DNA from: Chitinophaga chungangae
GTDB lineage: Bacteria; Bacteroidota; Bacteroidia; Chitinophagales; Chitinophagaceae
Direction of reading: 5' to 3'
NCBI RefSeq assembly: GCF_017742215.1
Contig: NZ_JAGHKP010000004.1
Span: forward strand, 1-64,000
Length of the DNA stretch: 64,000 nt
In this document: positions 26,480 to 34,026 of the stretch, piece after piece
Numbering within the stretch: position 1 is the stretch's first letter
How the letters are laid out: the number at the start of each line of letters is the position of its first letter
Notes under the pieces: model-generated
The model's input: only the letters and a program-made list of their open reading frames with translations
What the model was told of the DNA's origin: nothing
The model's database searches: none
Position numbers and translations under genes: made by a program

Positions 26480-28519
26480 ATGCATAAACTCCCATCCGCC
26501 GGAAAATGGATGGCGGCCGGTATGCTGATAGCCGTATGCTCGGCAGACGCCCTGGCCCAGTCACAAAAAGCCCCGGCATTCGAGGTGTCGTCGCTCGACC
26601 GCAGTATTCAGCCCTGTGCTGATTTTGACGGGTTCACCAACGACGGCTGGAAAAAAGCCAATCCCATCCCCGGCACCGAAAGCCGCTGGGGCGCGTTTAA
26701 CGTGCTCGATAAAGAAAACAAGGAAGTACGCCTCAAAGGCATCATCACCGAGATCGCCCGCCGCCAAGGCCTTGCCAGCGGTACCGAAGAACAGCAGATC
26801 GCCGATTATTACGCCTCCTTCCTCGATACCGTTACCATCGAAAAAAGAGGCATCACCCCGCTTCGCCCGTATTTTGAAAAGATCGATAACATTCAAACGC
26901 TTGCAGACTGGGCGCGCGTTTGCGGCGAACTGCAGACCATGGGCGTAAGCACCTGGGCCGGTTTCGCGGTGGACGCTGACGCCAAAGACAGCAAGGTGAA
27001 CGCCGTATACGGCGGGCAGGACGGGCTCAGCCTCGGTGAAAGAAGTTATTACGAAAGAGACGATGAAAGCACCAAAAACGTCCGTAAGGAATTTGAAGGC
27101 CATGTCAATAAAATGTTCGGTCTCGCCGGGTTCAAAGAACAGAACCCCGGTAAAACCATCCTCGATTTCGAAACGGCCGTAGCCAAACTGCAGCTTACCA
27201 ACGTGGAATTGCGCGACCCCGTGAAAACCTATAACAAGATAGGTTTCGCGCAACTGCTGGAACTGGCGCCCGAGTTCGACTGGAAAGAATTTGTTGCACA
27301 ACAGGGCCTGTATACCGACACCGTAGTGGTGCAGAACAAGGAATACCTCGCCAACGGCGCCAAGTTGCTGAAGTCCACGCCCATCAGCACGCTGAAAACA
27401 TACACCAAATTCCAGCTGCTGTCTACCTTCGCTGGTTACCTGCCCAAAAAGTTCGACGATGAGAATTTCCGCTTTTTCGCCACGGTAATGACCGGCCGCA
27501 AAGCGCAACGCCCCCGCATCGACAGGGCCATCCGTTCCACAGACGGCATCCTGGGCATGCCGTTGGGCAAACTTTTCGCCAAACAATATTTCCCTGAAGC
27601 CAGTAAACAGAAAGTATCGGAGATGATCGAAAACGTGCGCACCGTGTACGGCGAGCGCATCGACAAACTGGCCTGGATGAGCCCCGCCACCAAGGAAATG
27701 GCGCATAAGAAACTGAAAGCCTTCACTTACAAGATCGGTTACCCGGACAACTGGAAAGATTATTCCAGCATCGAAATCAAACGGGACGAGCTGATAGAGA
27801 ACATCATCAGCGCGGCGCATTACCGCAACGAAGAGCGGAACAAAAAAGTAGGCAAACCGGTGGATAAATCCGAATGGCTGATGACGCCGCAAACGGTGAA
27901 CGCTTATTACAACCCGCTCAACAACGAAGTGGTATTCCCCGCGGGCATTCTTCAGCCGCCTTTCTTTAATGCTGATGCAGACGATGCGATCAACTACGGC
28001 GGCATTATTGCCGTGATCGGCCACGAGTTCACCCATGGTTTCGACGACCAGGGCTCGCAGTTCGACGCGGACGGCAACCTGCAAAACTGGTGGACGGAAG
28101 ACGACCGTAAAAATTTCGATGCGCTGGCTAAAAAGTACATCGATTATTTCAGCGGCCTGGAACCCTTGCCCGGTTTCAAGATCAACGGCGCGCTCACCAT
28201 CGGCGAAAACATCGCCGACCTCGGCGGGCTGACGCTGGCGTATTACGCCCTGCAGAAAAGCATCGAAGGCAAACCGGAGCCCCCGAAAGTAGACGGTTTC
28301 GACTGGAAACAACGTTTCTTCCTCGGATGGGCGCAGGTATGGCACGCGAACATCACCGATGCCGCGCTGCGCAACCAGATACAGACAGACCCGCACAGTC
28401 CGGCCCGTTACCGCATCAACGGCCCGCTGCCGCACCTCACCGAGTTCAGGGATGCATGGCATTGCGCCGAAGGCAGCAAAATGGTGCTGCCCGCCGCGGA
28501 ACGCGTGGTAATTTGGTAA
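26480..28519 (+). CDS. M13 family zinc endopeptidase (PepO/neprilysin-like)
   Basis: The 679-residue exported peptidase has a signal peptide ending near ALAQS, an N-terminal M13 domain, and a C-terminal catalytic domain. The zinc motif is HEFTH (His515, Glu516, His519) in VIGHEFTHGFDDQG; the third ligand is Glu576 in GENIADLGG, with Asp580. The NAYYNPLNNEVVFPAGILQP substrate-binding strand and the C-terminal YRINGPL and WHCAEGSKM match the family. It should cleave peptides of limited size in the periplasm or outside. It is transcribed alone and ends at a strong terminator. Length is normal for the family. Confidence 0.94.
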   Translation: MHKLPSAGKWMAAGMLIAVCSADALAQSQKAPAFEVSSLDRSIQPCADFDGFTNDGWKKANPIPGTESRWGAFNVLDKENKEVRLKGIITEIARRQGLASGTEEQQIADYYASFLDTVTIEKRGITPLRPYFEKIDNIQTLADWARVCGELQTMGVSTWAGFAVDADAKDSKVNAVYGGQDGLSLGERSYYERDDESTKNVRKEFEGHVNKMFGLAGFKEQNPGKTILDFETAVAKLQLTNVELRDPVKTYNKIGFAQLLELAPEFDWKEFVAQQGLYTDTVVVQNKEYLANGAKLLKSTPISTLKTYTKFQLLSTFAGYLPKKFDDENFRFFATVMTGRKAQRPRIDRAIRSTDGILGMPLGKLFAKQYFPEASKQKVSEMIENVRTVYGERIDKLAWMSPATKEMAHKKLKAFTYKIGYPDNWKDYSSIEIKRDELIENIISAAHYRNEERNKKVGKPVDKSEWLMTPQTVNAYYNPLNNEVVFPAGILQPPFFNADADDAINYGGIIAVIGHEFTHGFDDQGSQFDADGNLQNWWTEDDRKNFDALAKKYIDYFSGLEPLPGFKINGALTIGENIADLGGLTLAYYALQKSIEGKPEPPKVDGFDWKQRFFLGWAQVWHANITDAALRNQIQTDPHSPARYRINGPLPHLTEFRDAWHCAEGSKMVLPAAERVVIW

Positions 28520-28541
28520 GCATTCCAAACCATCATACTGG

Positions 28542-28577
28542 AAAAGCCGCCCGGAAACCCCCGGGGCGGCTTTTTTA
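28542..28577 (+). terminator. Rho-independent terminator after M13 peptidase gene
   Basis: Stem AAAAGCCGCCC / GGGCGGCTTTT with an 11-base loop and a run of six T. Confidence 0.88.
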
Positions 28578-28981
28578 TTTCATTGATAATTAATTAATTG
28601 TGCGGCACTGCGCCATGTTTGCAGCGTGGTAAAATGCGTATTTCTACGGTCAATTTCAGGTAGTGGTACGCTTTCATAATCATTATGAATATCAGACCTT
28701 TGAGATGGATCTAATCGGTCTTGCCGCAAGCGATACGCAGGTATCCCGGATGAAATTAAATGAATTTCGCGAACGGCAGTCCACCGGCCTGTCCACCGTT
28801 GTGACCCCAATTTCCCTGGCGGCCGGTGCAGGTTCCGTACAACCTGTGCCGGCACCAACGGCTTTCATCTTCACTGTTTTTCCCGCATGGCGCATATTCG
28901 CGCAAATACTATCAATAAGCAGCAATTAACTGTTAATCCTTTCTCCATGGCTTTCTTATCCTTGTACAAAATTCAAAAGGT
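28578..28981. other. Gene-poor 400-base stretch with a hairpin
   Basis: Small overlapping frames exist on both strands (up to 88 residues) but none looks like a protein I recognise and none has a convincing start context. A strong inverted repeat lies at 28822-28853. The last 30 bases contain TATCCTTG (28957-28964), one base off TAnnTTTG, which could be the fucosidase promoter. Confidence 0.45.
28822..28853. repeat. Inverted repeat / RNA hairpin of unknown role
   Basis: GCCGGTGCAGGTT and AACCTGTGCCGGC flank CCGTAC. The only two non-Watson-Crick positions are G-U pairs in RNA, giving a 13-bp stem with a 6-base loop. No T-run follows. It is about 130 bases before the fucosidase start. Confidence 0.6.
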
Positions 28982-30790
28982 ATGAGATTCCACGATTGTA
29001 TGAAGATTATTGCGATGACCGGCCTGCTTTCCGCCGGTTCTCCCGTTTTCGCGCAGCAGCCGGACCAGCTTTGGGGGCAGAACGCCGAAGCGGGGAAAGG
29101 AGAAAAGACGCGGTGGTTCACCGAAGCCAAGTTCGGCCTGTTCCTGCATTGGGGGCCTTATGCCCATTTTGGCGGCGACATCCGGGGGAAACGATATTAC
29201 GGCATCACCGAATGGATCATGAACCGCGATAAAACGCCCGCCGCCGAATACGCCCGGCTTGCCGGGGGCTTCAATCCCGTTGAATTCGACGCTGAAGAAT
29301 GGGTGCGCATCGCCAAAGCGTCGGGCGTGAAATATATCGTGCTTACCGCCAAACACCACGACGGCTTCGCCATGTGGGATTCCAAGGTTTCCGATTTCGA
29401 CATCGTAGACGCCACGCCGTATAAAAAAGATCCCATCAAAGCGCTGGCCGCGGCCTGCAAAAAAGAAGGCATCAAGCTGGGGTTTTATTACTCGCAGTTC
29501 CAGGACTGGCACGAGCCCAACGGCGGCGGCAACAGCTGGGACTTTGACCCGAAGAAAAAAGATTACGCCGCTTATTACCGTGGAAAATCGTTGCCGCAGA
29601 TCACGGAACTGCTGAGCAATTACGGCGAGCTGGGCATTATCTGGTTCGACACGCCGGGCAATATGAACAAGGAAGAATCCGCCGCTTTCCTCGAAAAAGT
29701 ACACCAGCTGCAACCGAATTGCCTCGTGAGCAGCCGTGTAGGCAACGGTCTTGGCGATTTCAAGGATTTTGGCGACGGCGAAGTGCCCGCCGGCGTGGTG
29801 AAAGGCGCATGGGAGGCGATCTTTACGCATAACGACAGCTGGGGTTATTCCGCTTTCGACCAGAATTTCAAAACGCCGCAGGAGATCATCCGGCTGCTGG
29901 CGGAAGTGGCTTCCAAAGGCGGCAATCTGATGATGAACATCGGCCCGATGGGCAATGGCAAGCTGCCTGCTTTGTCCGAAAAATATTTCCGCGCTACGGG
30001 CGATTGGCTGAAAGTAAACGGCGAAGCCGTGTACGGCACCGGTTATTCACCGATTGCGCCGCAGCCCTGGGGCGTAATGACGCATAAGCCCGGGAAGCTG
30101 TACCTGCACGTGTTTCACCGTCCGCATAACGGCAAACTGCTGTTACCAGATTTTACCGCGAAAGCCGTGAAAGCCTCGCTGCTGGCTGGTAAAAAGCCGC
30201 TAACGATGCGCCAGCAGGGAAAAGACGTGTACATCAACCTGCCCGCCACGCTGCCGGATGAAAGGAACACCGTGGTAGTGCTGGATTACAGCGGGGAACT
30301 GAAAGAACAGCCCCAAACGCCACAGGTGATCAGTACGCAGTTCGAGCGACTGTCGTTGCCCGCGCAGGGAGCGAGTCTCAACGGCAACGCACAAACGAAA
30401 TCCCTCACGCACAGTTATTATTTCGGCGACTGGAAACATGCCATGTGCATCGTGAACCAGCAGTCTGTGGCAGACAGCATCAGTTACCGGCTGCGTTTCA
30501 CCGAGCCGGGCGACTATAAGGTAGTGCTGCAATATTCGGCCGATACGGCGAACGAGCGCCGGGAAGGCCTGCTGGAGCTGATCCCCGCGGGGAAGGCCAT
30601 GCAGGAGTACCCGTTCCAGGTATTGCTCACGGGCAAACACGATACGCACAAACCCCTGCTGTTCATCGACCAGGCGGTGGCGGTGATCACGGTTCCTGTG
30701 CCCGGGGAATGGACGTTGCGCGTGCGCCCGGCCAAAGACGGCAAGGAATTGTTCAGGCTGAAGCAGGTACTGCTGGAGCCGTTGAAATAA
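28982..30790 (+). CDS. GH29 alpha-L-fucosidase, exported
   Basis: The 602-residue protein starts with a signal peptide (cleavage near PVFAQQ; a start at the second Met, 29000, is also possible). The catalytic domain is GH29: KFGLFLHWGPYAHFGGD, YIVLTAKHHDGFAMWDSKVS, GFYYSQFQDWHEP, and the nucleophile Asp223 in LGIIWFDTPG. This is followed by a C-terminal beta-sandwich region with a possible extra carbohydrate-binding-like domain (residues about 450-600). It should release alpha-L-fucose from glycans in the periplasm. It is monocistronic, with no SusCD next to it, and ends at a clean terminator. Some GH29 proteins act on other sugars, so substrate is inferred. Confidence 0.92.
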   Translation: MRFHDCMKIIAMTGLLSAGSPVFAQQPDQLWGQNAEAGKGEKTRWFTEAKFGLFLHWGPYAHFGGDIRGKRYYGITEWIMNRDKTPAAEYARLAGGFNPVEFDAEEWVRIAKASGVKYIVLTAKHHDGFAMWDSKVSDFDIVDATPYKKDPIKALAAACKKEGIKLGFYYSQFQDWHEPNGGGNSWDFDPKKKDYAAYYRGKSLPQITELLSNYGELGIIWFDTPGNMNKEESAAFLEKVHQLQPNCLVSSRVGNGLGDFKDFGDGEVPAGVVKGAWEAIFTHNDSWGYSAFDQNFKTPQEIIRLLAEVASKGGNLMMNIGPMGNGKLPALSEKYFRATGDWLKVNGEAVYGTGYSPIAPQPWGVMTHKPGKLYLHVFHRPHNGKLLLPDFTAKAVKASLLAGKKPLTMRQQGKDVYINLPATLPDERNTVVVLDYSGELKEQPQTPQVISTQFERLSLPAQGASLNGNAQTKSLTHSYYFGDWKHAMCIVNQQSVADSISYRLRFTEPGDYKVVLQYSADTANERREGLLELIPAGKAMQEYPFQVLLTGKHDTHKPLLFIDQAVAVITVPVPGEWTLRVRPAKDGKELFRLKQVLLEPLK

Positions 30791-30813
30791 GTCTGGGAAA
30801 AGATAAATAGACG

Positions 30814-30843
30814 TGTCCGGCCGCTGTGCCGGACATTTTTTTT
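30814..30843 (+). terminator. Rho-independent terminator after fucosidase gene
   Basis: Stem TGTCCGGC / GCCGGACA with a 6-base loop, followed by eight T. Confidence 0.88.
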
Positions 30844-30846
30844 GCG

Positions 30847-31068
30847 TTATTTTTTGGAAGCGGAGGCCGGTTGCATCATGAAAGTGAGCACGCCGGGGAA
30901 AATGTAGATCGTGCCGGAGATATATGCTTCCAGTTTCAGGTAATACGTGTTTGTTTTCAGGTATTTTCCGGGTTTGCCGGCGGCCAGGGCGTAAAATTCC
31001 GCCTGTGGTGAAGGCCAGCAGGGTAAAAGCAGCCCGAAAAACAGCACCCGCCCGGTTACGTTGCCCAT
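30847..31068 (-). CDS. Small hydrophobic protein of unknown function
   Basis: A 73-residue frame with codon use like the neighbouring genes (GC-rich third positions). It has a hydrophobic N-terminal stretch (GRVLFFGLLLPCWP) and a second hydrophobic part near the end (GTIYIFPGVLTFMM). I recognise no family. It lies between the fucosidase terminator and the tRNA-Ser promoter, on the opposite strand. Codon pattern is the main support; it could be a relic of a longer membrane protein. Confidence 0.45.
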   Translation of the reverse strand: MGNVTGRVLFFGLLLPCWPSPQAEFYALAAGKPGKYLKTNTYYLKLEAYISGTIYIFPGVLTFMMQPASASKK

Positions 31069-31101
31069 GGCATCTAAATTTACCCTTTCTTTTTCAGCCT
31101 T

Positions 31102-31131
31102 TTGGAAAATTGCAAATAATTCCTATTTTTG
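31102..31131 (+). promoter_or_regulatory. Promoter of tRNA-Ser
   Basis: TTG (31102-31104), 19 bases, TATTTTTG (31124-31131) is an exact match to the Bacteroidota consensus, 18 bases before the tRNA. Confidence 0.8.
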
Positions 31132-31149
31132 CAGCCCCGCAAGGGAAAT

Positions 31150-31238
31150 GGTGAGATGCCTGAGAGGCCGAAAGGACCGGTTTGCTAAACCGGCGTACGG
31201 GTCAAACTGTACCGAGGGTTCGAATCCCTCTCTCACCG
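31150..31238 (+). tRNA. tRNA-Ser(GCU)
   Basis: A class II tRNA with acceptor stem GGTGAGA / TCTCACC, anticodon loop TTGCTAA with GCT at 31184-31186, a long variable arm (CGTACGGGTCAAACTGTACCG region) and T-arm GAGGGTTCGAATCCCTC. Discriminator base is G and CCA is not encoded. It reads AGC/AGU serine codons. Confidence 0.97.
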
Positions 31239-31280
31239 CAAACTATTCGTAGTTTATTTAACTATAAATGTTTGAAGGCT

Positions 31281-31355
31281 CGGGATGTAGCGTAGTCCGG
31301 TCATCGCGCCTGGTTTGGGACCAGGAGGTCGCAAGTTCGAATCTTGCCATCCCGA
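31281..31355 (+). tRNA. tRNA-Pro(UGG)
   Basis: Acceptor stem CGGGATG / CATCCCG, anticodon stem CCTGG/CCAGG with loop TTTGGGA (anticodon TGG at 31316-31318) and T-arm with GTTCGAATC. Discriminator base is A; CCA is not encoded. It lies 42 bases after tRNA-Ser and shares its transcript, judging by the single terminator after it. Confidence 0.96.
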
Positions 31356-31367
31356 CGGAAATAATTG

Positions 31368-31402
31368 AACCCTTCAAATCCTTGGATTTGAAGGGTTTTT
31401 AA
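31368..31402 (+). terminator. Terminator after the tRNA pair
   Basis: Perfect stem AACCCTTCAAATCC / GGATTTGAAGGGTT around TT, followed by more T. It lies 12 bases after tRNA-Pro. Confidence 0.85.
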
Positions 31403-31466
31403 TTTTAATGTTTATTTGGCCCCATATTCCTTCAAATCGACTGCTTAGGAAAGAGCAGCCGATCTT

Positions 31467-32171
31467 TTATAGAAGACCAGCCCTTTTTTGAAGCTGTATT
31501 ATCTGCCGAATTTTTTTATCGTCCTTATTAACAGGAATAAAACTGATCGTCATCAATGACTCTCCCCGCAAACCCGGGCCGGATGTATGCATCATCCTGA
31601 GATTTCCGTTGAATGCCTGGTCGGTTTTGTAATAAAAGGAAACTTCCTTATTTCCAGGAACAAAGTATAACGTAACTACCGCTCCATTCAATGGCGTGAC
31701 GCCTGAAGCAATATACCTTATGAGCCTGAAGTTCCGGCCACTTATTGTTGTATCCTTAGACGTGTATTTTTCACCGTTATAATGCCTGAAGCTAAACTGG
31801 GTGCCCATCTTGAGTATTTCCATCCTGCTCCAGTTTATTTTACCGGTGGATTGGGTAGGCCCGTCCATGCCTAAATCCGCCACACGGTGACGGATAAAAT
31901 CGACAAAATAATATCCGTGTGTTTCATTGCGCCGTGAAAGATTGTCACCGACAATCAGATCCTGCACTTTCATTACTTTTTCAATACCGAACCCCTGGTG
32001 ATAAAACACCGAATCATCCGGGAGAAAATCGGCATATGGCTGACCGGGTGACATCCGGGCCTTGACGGAAATCACGTATATCCCCGTTTGGCTGCGATCG
32101 CTGCCGGGTAGCCAGGGTAACGAGGAGAGAAATCCCGAGTAAATACTTATGACCAGTAGTAGCAGATTCAT
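31467..32171 (-). CDS. Exported protein of unknown function
   Basis: The 234-residue product begins with a hydrophobic signal-like segment (MNLLLLVISIYSGFLSSLPW) and then has an all-beta look, with strands such as MGTQFSFRHYNGEKY, GAVVTLYFVPGNKEVSFYYK and SLMTISFIPVNKD. I recognise no family. It is the second gene of a two-gene unit, 30 bases after the lipoprotein gene at 32202. Codon use is less GC-biased than that of the neighbours, which could mean recent acquisition. A weak hairpin (31436-31463) follows the stop. An envelope location is inferred from the signal. Confidence 0.65.
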   Translation of the reverse strand: MNLLLLVISIYSGFLSSLPWLPGSDRSQTGIYVISVKARMSPGQPYADFLPDDSVFYHQGFGIEKVMKVQDLIVGDNLSRRNETHGYYFVDFIRHRVADLGMDGPTQSTGKINWSRMEILKMGTQFSFRHYNGEKYTSKDTTISGRNFRLIRYIASGVTPLNGAVVTLYFVPGNKEVSFYYKTDQAFNGNLRMMHTSGPGLRGESLMTISFIPVNKDDKKIRQIIQLQKRAGLL

Positions 32172-32201
32172 ATGATGCGCGGTAAAAGCAAAAGATATTT
32201 T

Positions 32202-32930
32202 TTATTGCAACTGAGTTCCCTGGGATTGATAGACTACGCCAGGATTAACGTACCTCTGGCCTTCTTTTGGGACATTTATCCCGCCGTAGGAAAGAACTCC
32301 CTGGACCCGTAATGAACAAAAGTATTGTCCCTTTATATTCTGAGTTGCAGTTTCCGTCCAGCTGGTGCCGGGTGCAATGCCTATAAGGGCGGAACCCTGA
32401 TGGGTCAAATCGTGTAATTCATACTTCGAACTAGGAGAGGGATCTCCTGTCCAATGCAGCTGAAAGCGTTCAGTTGACCGTATCCAATAGATACCAAGGG
32501 CATTAAAAAGAGGTACCCAGTTATACAGGAAATCTACATCATAAGGATGATATACAAATTCTCCCACGTTAATCACTTCGTCTTTGGCATTTGGCTCATC
32601 ATCCGGACTTGGCACTACCCAGAAAGGATCTTCAGGGTCGGTGAGGCTATTCGTCGCCCTTGCCATTTTTTGCGATTCGGCCTTCAAAAGCGGCGCATTT
32701 AAATCGTGCATTTTTTTAAAAATGGCATCAACTTTCGCTTTGGGAGCATGGTCCAGGTAACTTACCAATTGTTCCCTTTTTTCGTCCGAGAGGCTGGCAA
32801 ACTGCGCATAACTTGTCATTTGAAGTATTTCCAGGCTGATGTCGGTTGTGGGTTTTGCGTCCGGGTTAACATCATTTTTCGCACATGCGATTACTACCAT
32901 GGAAAATGTTAAGCAAAGATACTTTTTCAT
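32202..32930 (-). CDS. Lipoprotein of unknown function
   Basis: I start this at the ATG at 32930 (MKKYLCLTFSMVVIACAKND); the frame is open to a TTG at 32957. The lipobox is VIAC with the Cys at residue 15. The roughly 240-residue protein has a helical N-terminal part rich in charged residues (LSDEKREQLVSYLDHAPKAK) and a beta-rich C-terminal half with two Trp (ERFQLHWTGDPSP, TSWTETATQ). No family recognised. It is the first gene of a pair with the exported protein at 31467. It is divergent from the DUF488 gene, and a 15-bp perfect inverted repeat lies between them. Confidence 0.66.
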   Translation of the reverse strand: MKKYLCLTFSMVVIACAKNDVNPDAKPTTDISLEILQMTSYAQFASLSDEKREQLVSYLDHAPKAKVDAIFKKMHDLNAPLLKAESQKMARATNSLTDPEDPFWVVPSPDDEPNAKDEVINVGEFVYHPYDVDFLYNWVPLFNALGIYWIRSTERFQLHWTGDPSPSSKYELHDLTHQGSALIGIAPGTSWTETATQNIKGQYFCSLRVQGVLSYGGINVPKEGQRYVNPGVVYQSQGTQLQ

Positions 32931-33006
32931 TAGGGTTTGGGTCGTTGATCTGCGCAATATACTCTGAAGATCCTTAGTTTTTTATTTTTAAACATCAATT
33001 ACTTAT

Positions 33007-33042
33007 CAGGTAGGCGCTAACTTTCAGGTTAGCGCCTACCTG
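33007..33042. repeat. 15-bp perfect inverted repeat between divergent genes
   Basis: CAGGTAGGCGCTAAC and GTTAGCGCCTACCTG flank TTTCAG. It lies between the start codons of the lipoprotein gene (32930, minus) and the DUF488 gene (33097, plus), so it is not at the end of either gene. No T-run follows on either side. It could be an operator or a transcript-barrier hairpin. Confidence 0.75.
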
Positions 33043-33096
33043 GATAATGAGATTTTCTCTGCCCGTTCTTCCAGAGTTTTTCATTACCTTCCTGCC

Positions 33097-33459
33097 ATGA
33101 AACCCGCCGTACATATCAAACGCGCTTACGAGCCGCAACAAAAGGAAGACGGTTTCAGGGTGCTGGTAGACAGGCTCTGGCCGCGCGGATTAACGAAAGA
33201 AGAGGCCGCGGTGGACGAGTGGGCCAAGGAGCTCGCTCCTTCAAATGAACTGCGCAAGTGGTTCGGGCACGACCCCGAGCGCTGGAAAGAATTTCAACAA
33301 CGGTACAAAACCGAATTAAAAGAGAATCCCGCCGTGAAAGAGTTTATCTCCGCGCATAAAAACAAAAAACACATTACGCTGATCTATTCGGCGAAAGACG
33401 AAGCGCACAACCAGGCTGTTGTGTTGAAAGAATACCTTGCGCATGCCTTTTCCGCCTGA
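33097..33459 (+). CDS. DUF488 family protein (YeaO-like)
   Basis: The 120-residue protein is a complete DUF488/YeaO-type domain: IKRAYEPQQKEDGFRVLVDR, then LWPRGLTKEEA, WFGHDPERWKEFQQRY, and a C-terminal ITLIYSAKDEAHNQAVVLKEYL. Length is normal. The family is widespread, cytoplasmic and of unknown biochemical role; the VDRLWPRG motif is its hallmark. It is transcribed alone. A near-consensus TTACCTTC lies just before the start. Family identity is secure, function is not known. Confidence 0.92.
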   Translation: MKPAVHIKRAYEPQQKEDGFRVLVDRLWPRGLTKEEAAVDEWAKELAPSNELRKWFGHDPERWKEFQQRYKTELKENPAVKEFISAHKNKKHITLIYSAKDEAHNQAVVLKEYLAHAFSA

Positions 33460-33590
33460 TAGGATATTAACCCCGGTTCAATACCGGATCAAGTCCGCCT
33501 CAATTAGGCCTGTCCCTTACTACTGGCATAGGTTTTCCGGTTATTTCATGTTTGTCTGCTGTAAATGCAAAATGCTATCGCTGGCGGAAG

Positions 33591-33635
33591 GAAATAAAAA
33601 AGCAGGAGCCCGCCGTAGCCATGGGGGCTTCCTGC
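33591..33635 (-). terminator. Terminator after dehydrogenase/HiPIP operon
   Basis: On the minus strand GCAGGAAGCCC pairs with GGGCTCCTGC (one bulge) and is followed by TTTTTTATTT. It lies 37 bases after the HiPIP stop at 33672. Confidence 0.8.
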
Positions 33636-33671
33636 CGCTGCTGTTTTTGATAAAACCGCACATTGTATCGT

Positions 33672-34019
33672 CTATGAGAGCGGGGCGTAATAAGTGCAAT
33701 ATCCGTTTTCCTCCACGGGCCCCTTGAAAAGCGAACAGCTGCCGCAGCTTTCGTTTTCGCCGGGAGGAAGATATAATTTACAATTGCCGCATTTGCTGTC
33801 GGCGATCGGTGTTTCTTCCACGTAGCCAAGCTTCTGCCGCTTCTCTTTTTCTTCTTCGCTGACGCCCGAAAGATCGCTGCAGGAGGCGGGTTGCTTTTTT
33901 GCAGCATCTTCCTTCGCCGGTTTTTTCCCTCCACCGCAGCCGGTGACGAGAAAAGCGCCGCCCAACAGCATGCCGCTCATCCCGAAAACATTCCTGATAA
34001 ATTCTCTGCGCGTGTTCAT
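33672..34019 (-). CDS. High-potential iron-sulfur protein (HiPIP), Tat lipoprotein
   Basis: The 115-residue protein has a twin-arginine signal (NTRREFIRNVFG) and also a lipobox-like VTGC (Cys28), so it may be a Tat-exported lipoprotein. The mature C-terminal part carries the four cluster ligands in HiPIP spacing: Cys77 and Cys80 (KCGNCKLY), Cys95 (SCSLFKG) and Cys108 (GYCTYYAP). HiPIPs carry one electron on a [4Fe-4S] cluster in the periplasm. The gene starts 8 bases after the stop of the PVC-type dehydrogenase gene, so I infer it is the electron acceptor of that enzyme. An extra Cys92 and Cys47 are not part of the usual pattern. Confidence 0.88.
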   Translation of the reverse strand: MNTRREFIRNVFGMSGMLLGGAFLVTGCGGGKKPAKEDAAKKQPASCSDLSGVSEEEKEKRQKLGYVEETPIADSKCGNCKLYLPPGENESCGSCSLFKGPVEENGYCTYYAPLS

Positions 34020-34026
34020 GGTCGTT

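Noticed and set aside
26561..28528. 655-residue minus-strand frame opposite the M13 peptidase
   Set aside because: A shadow caused by GC-rich third codon positions; the plus strand has the full zinc peptidase with signal peptide and terminator.
28663..28929. 88-residue plus-strand frame in the gap before the fucosidase
   Set aside because: Competing frames on both strands, no recognised family, and an RNA-like hairpin inside; left unannotated.
33437..33727. 96-residue plus-strand frame after the DUF488 gene
   Set aside because: Runs across the minus-strand terminator hairpin and into the HiPIP gene in antisense; not coding in appearance.
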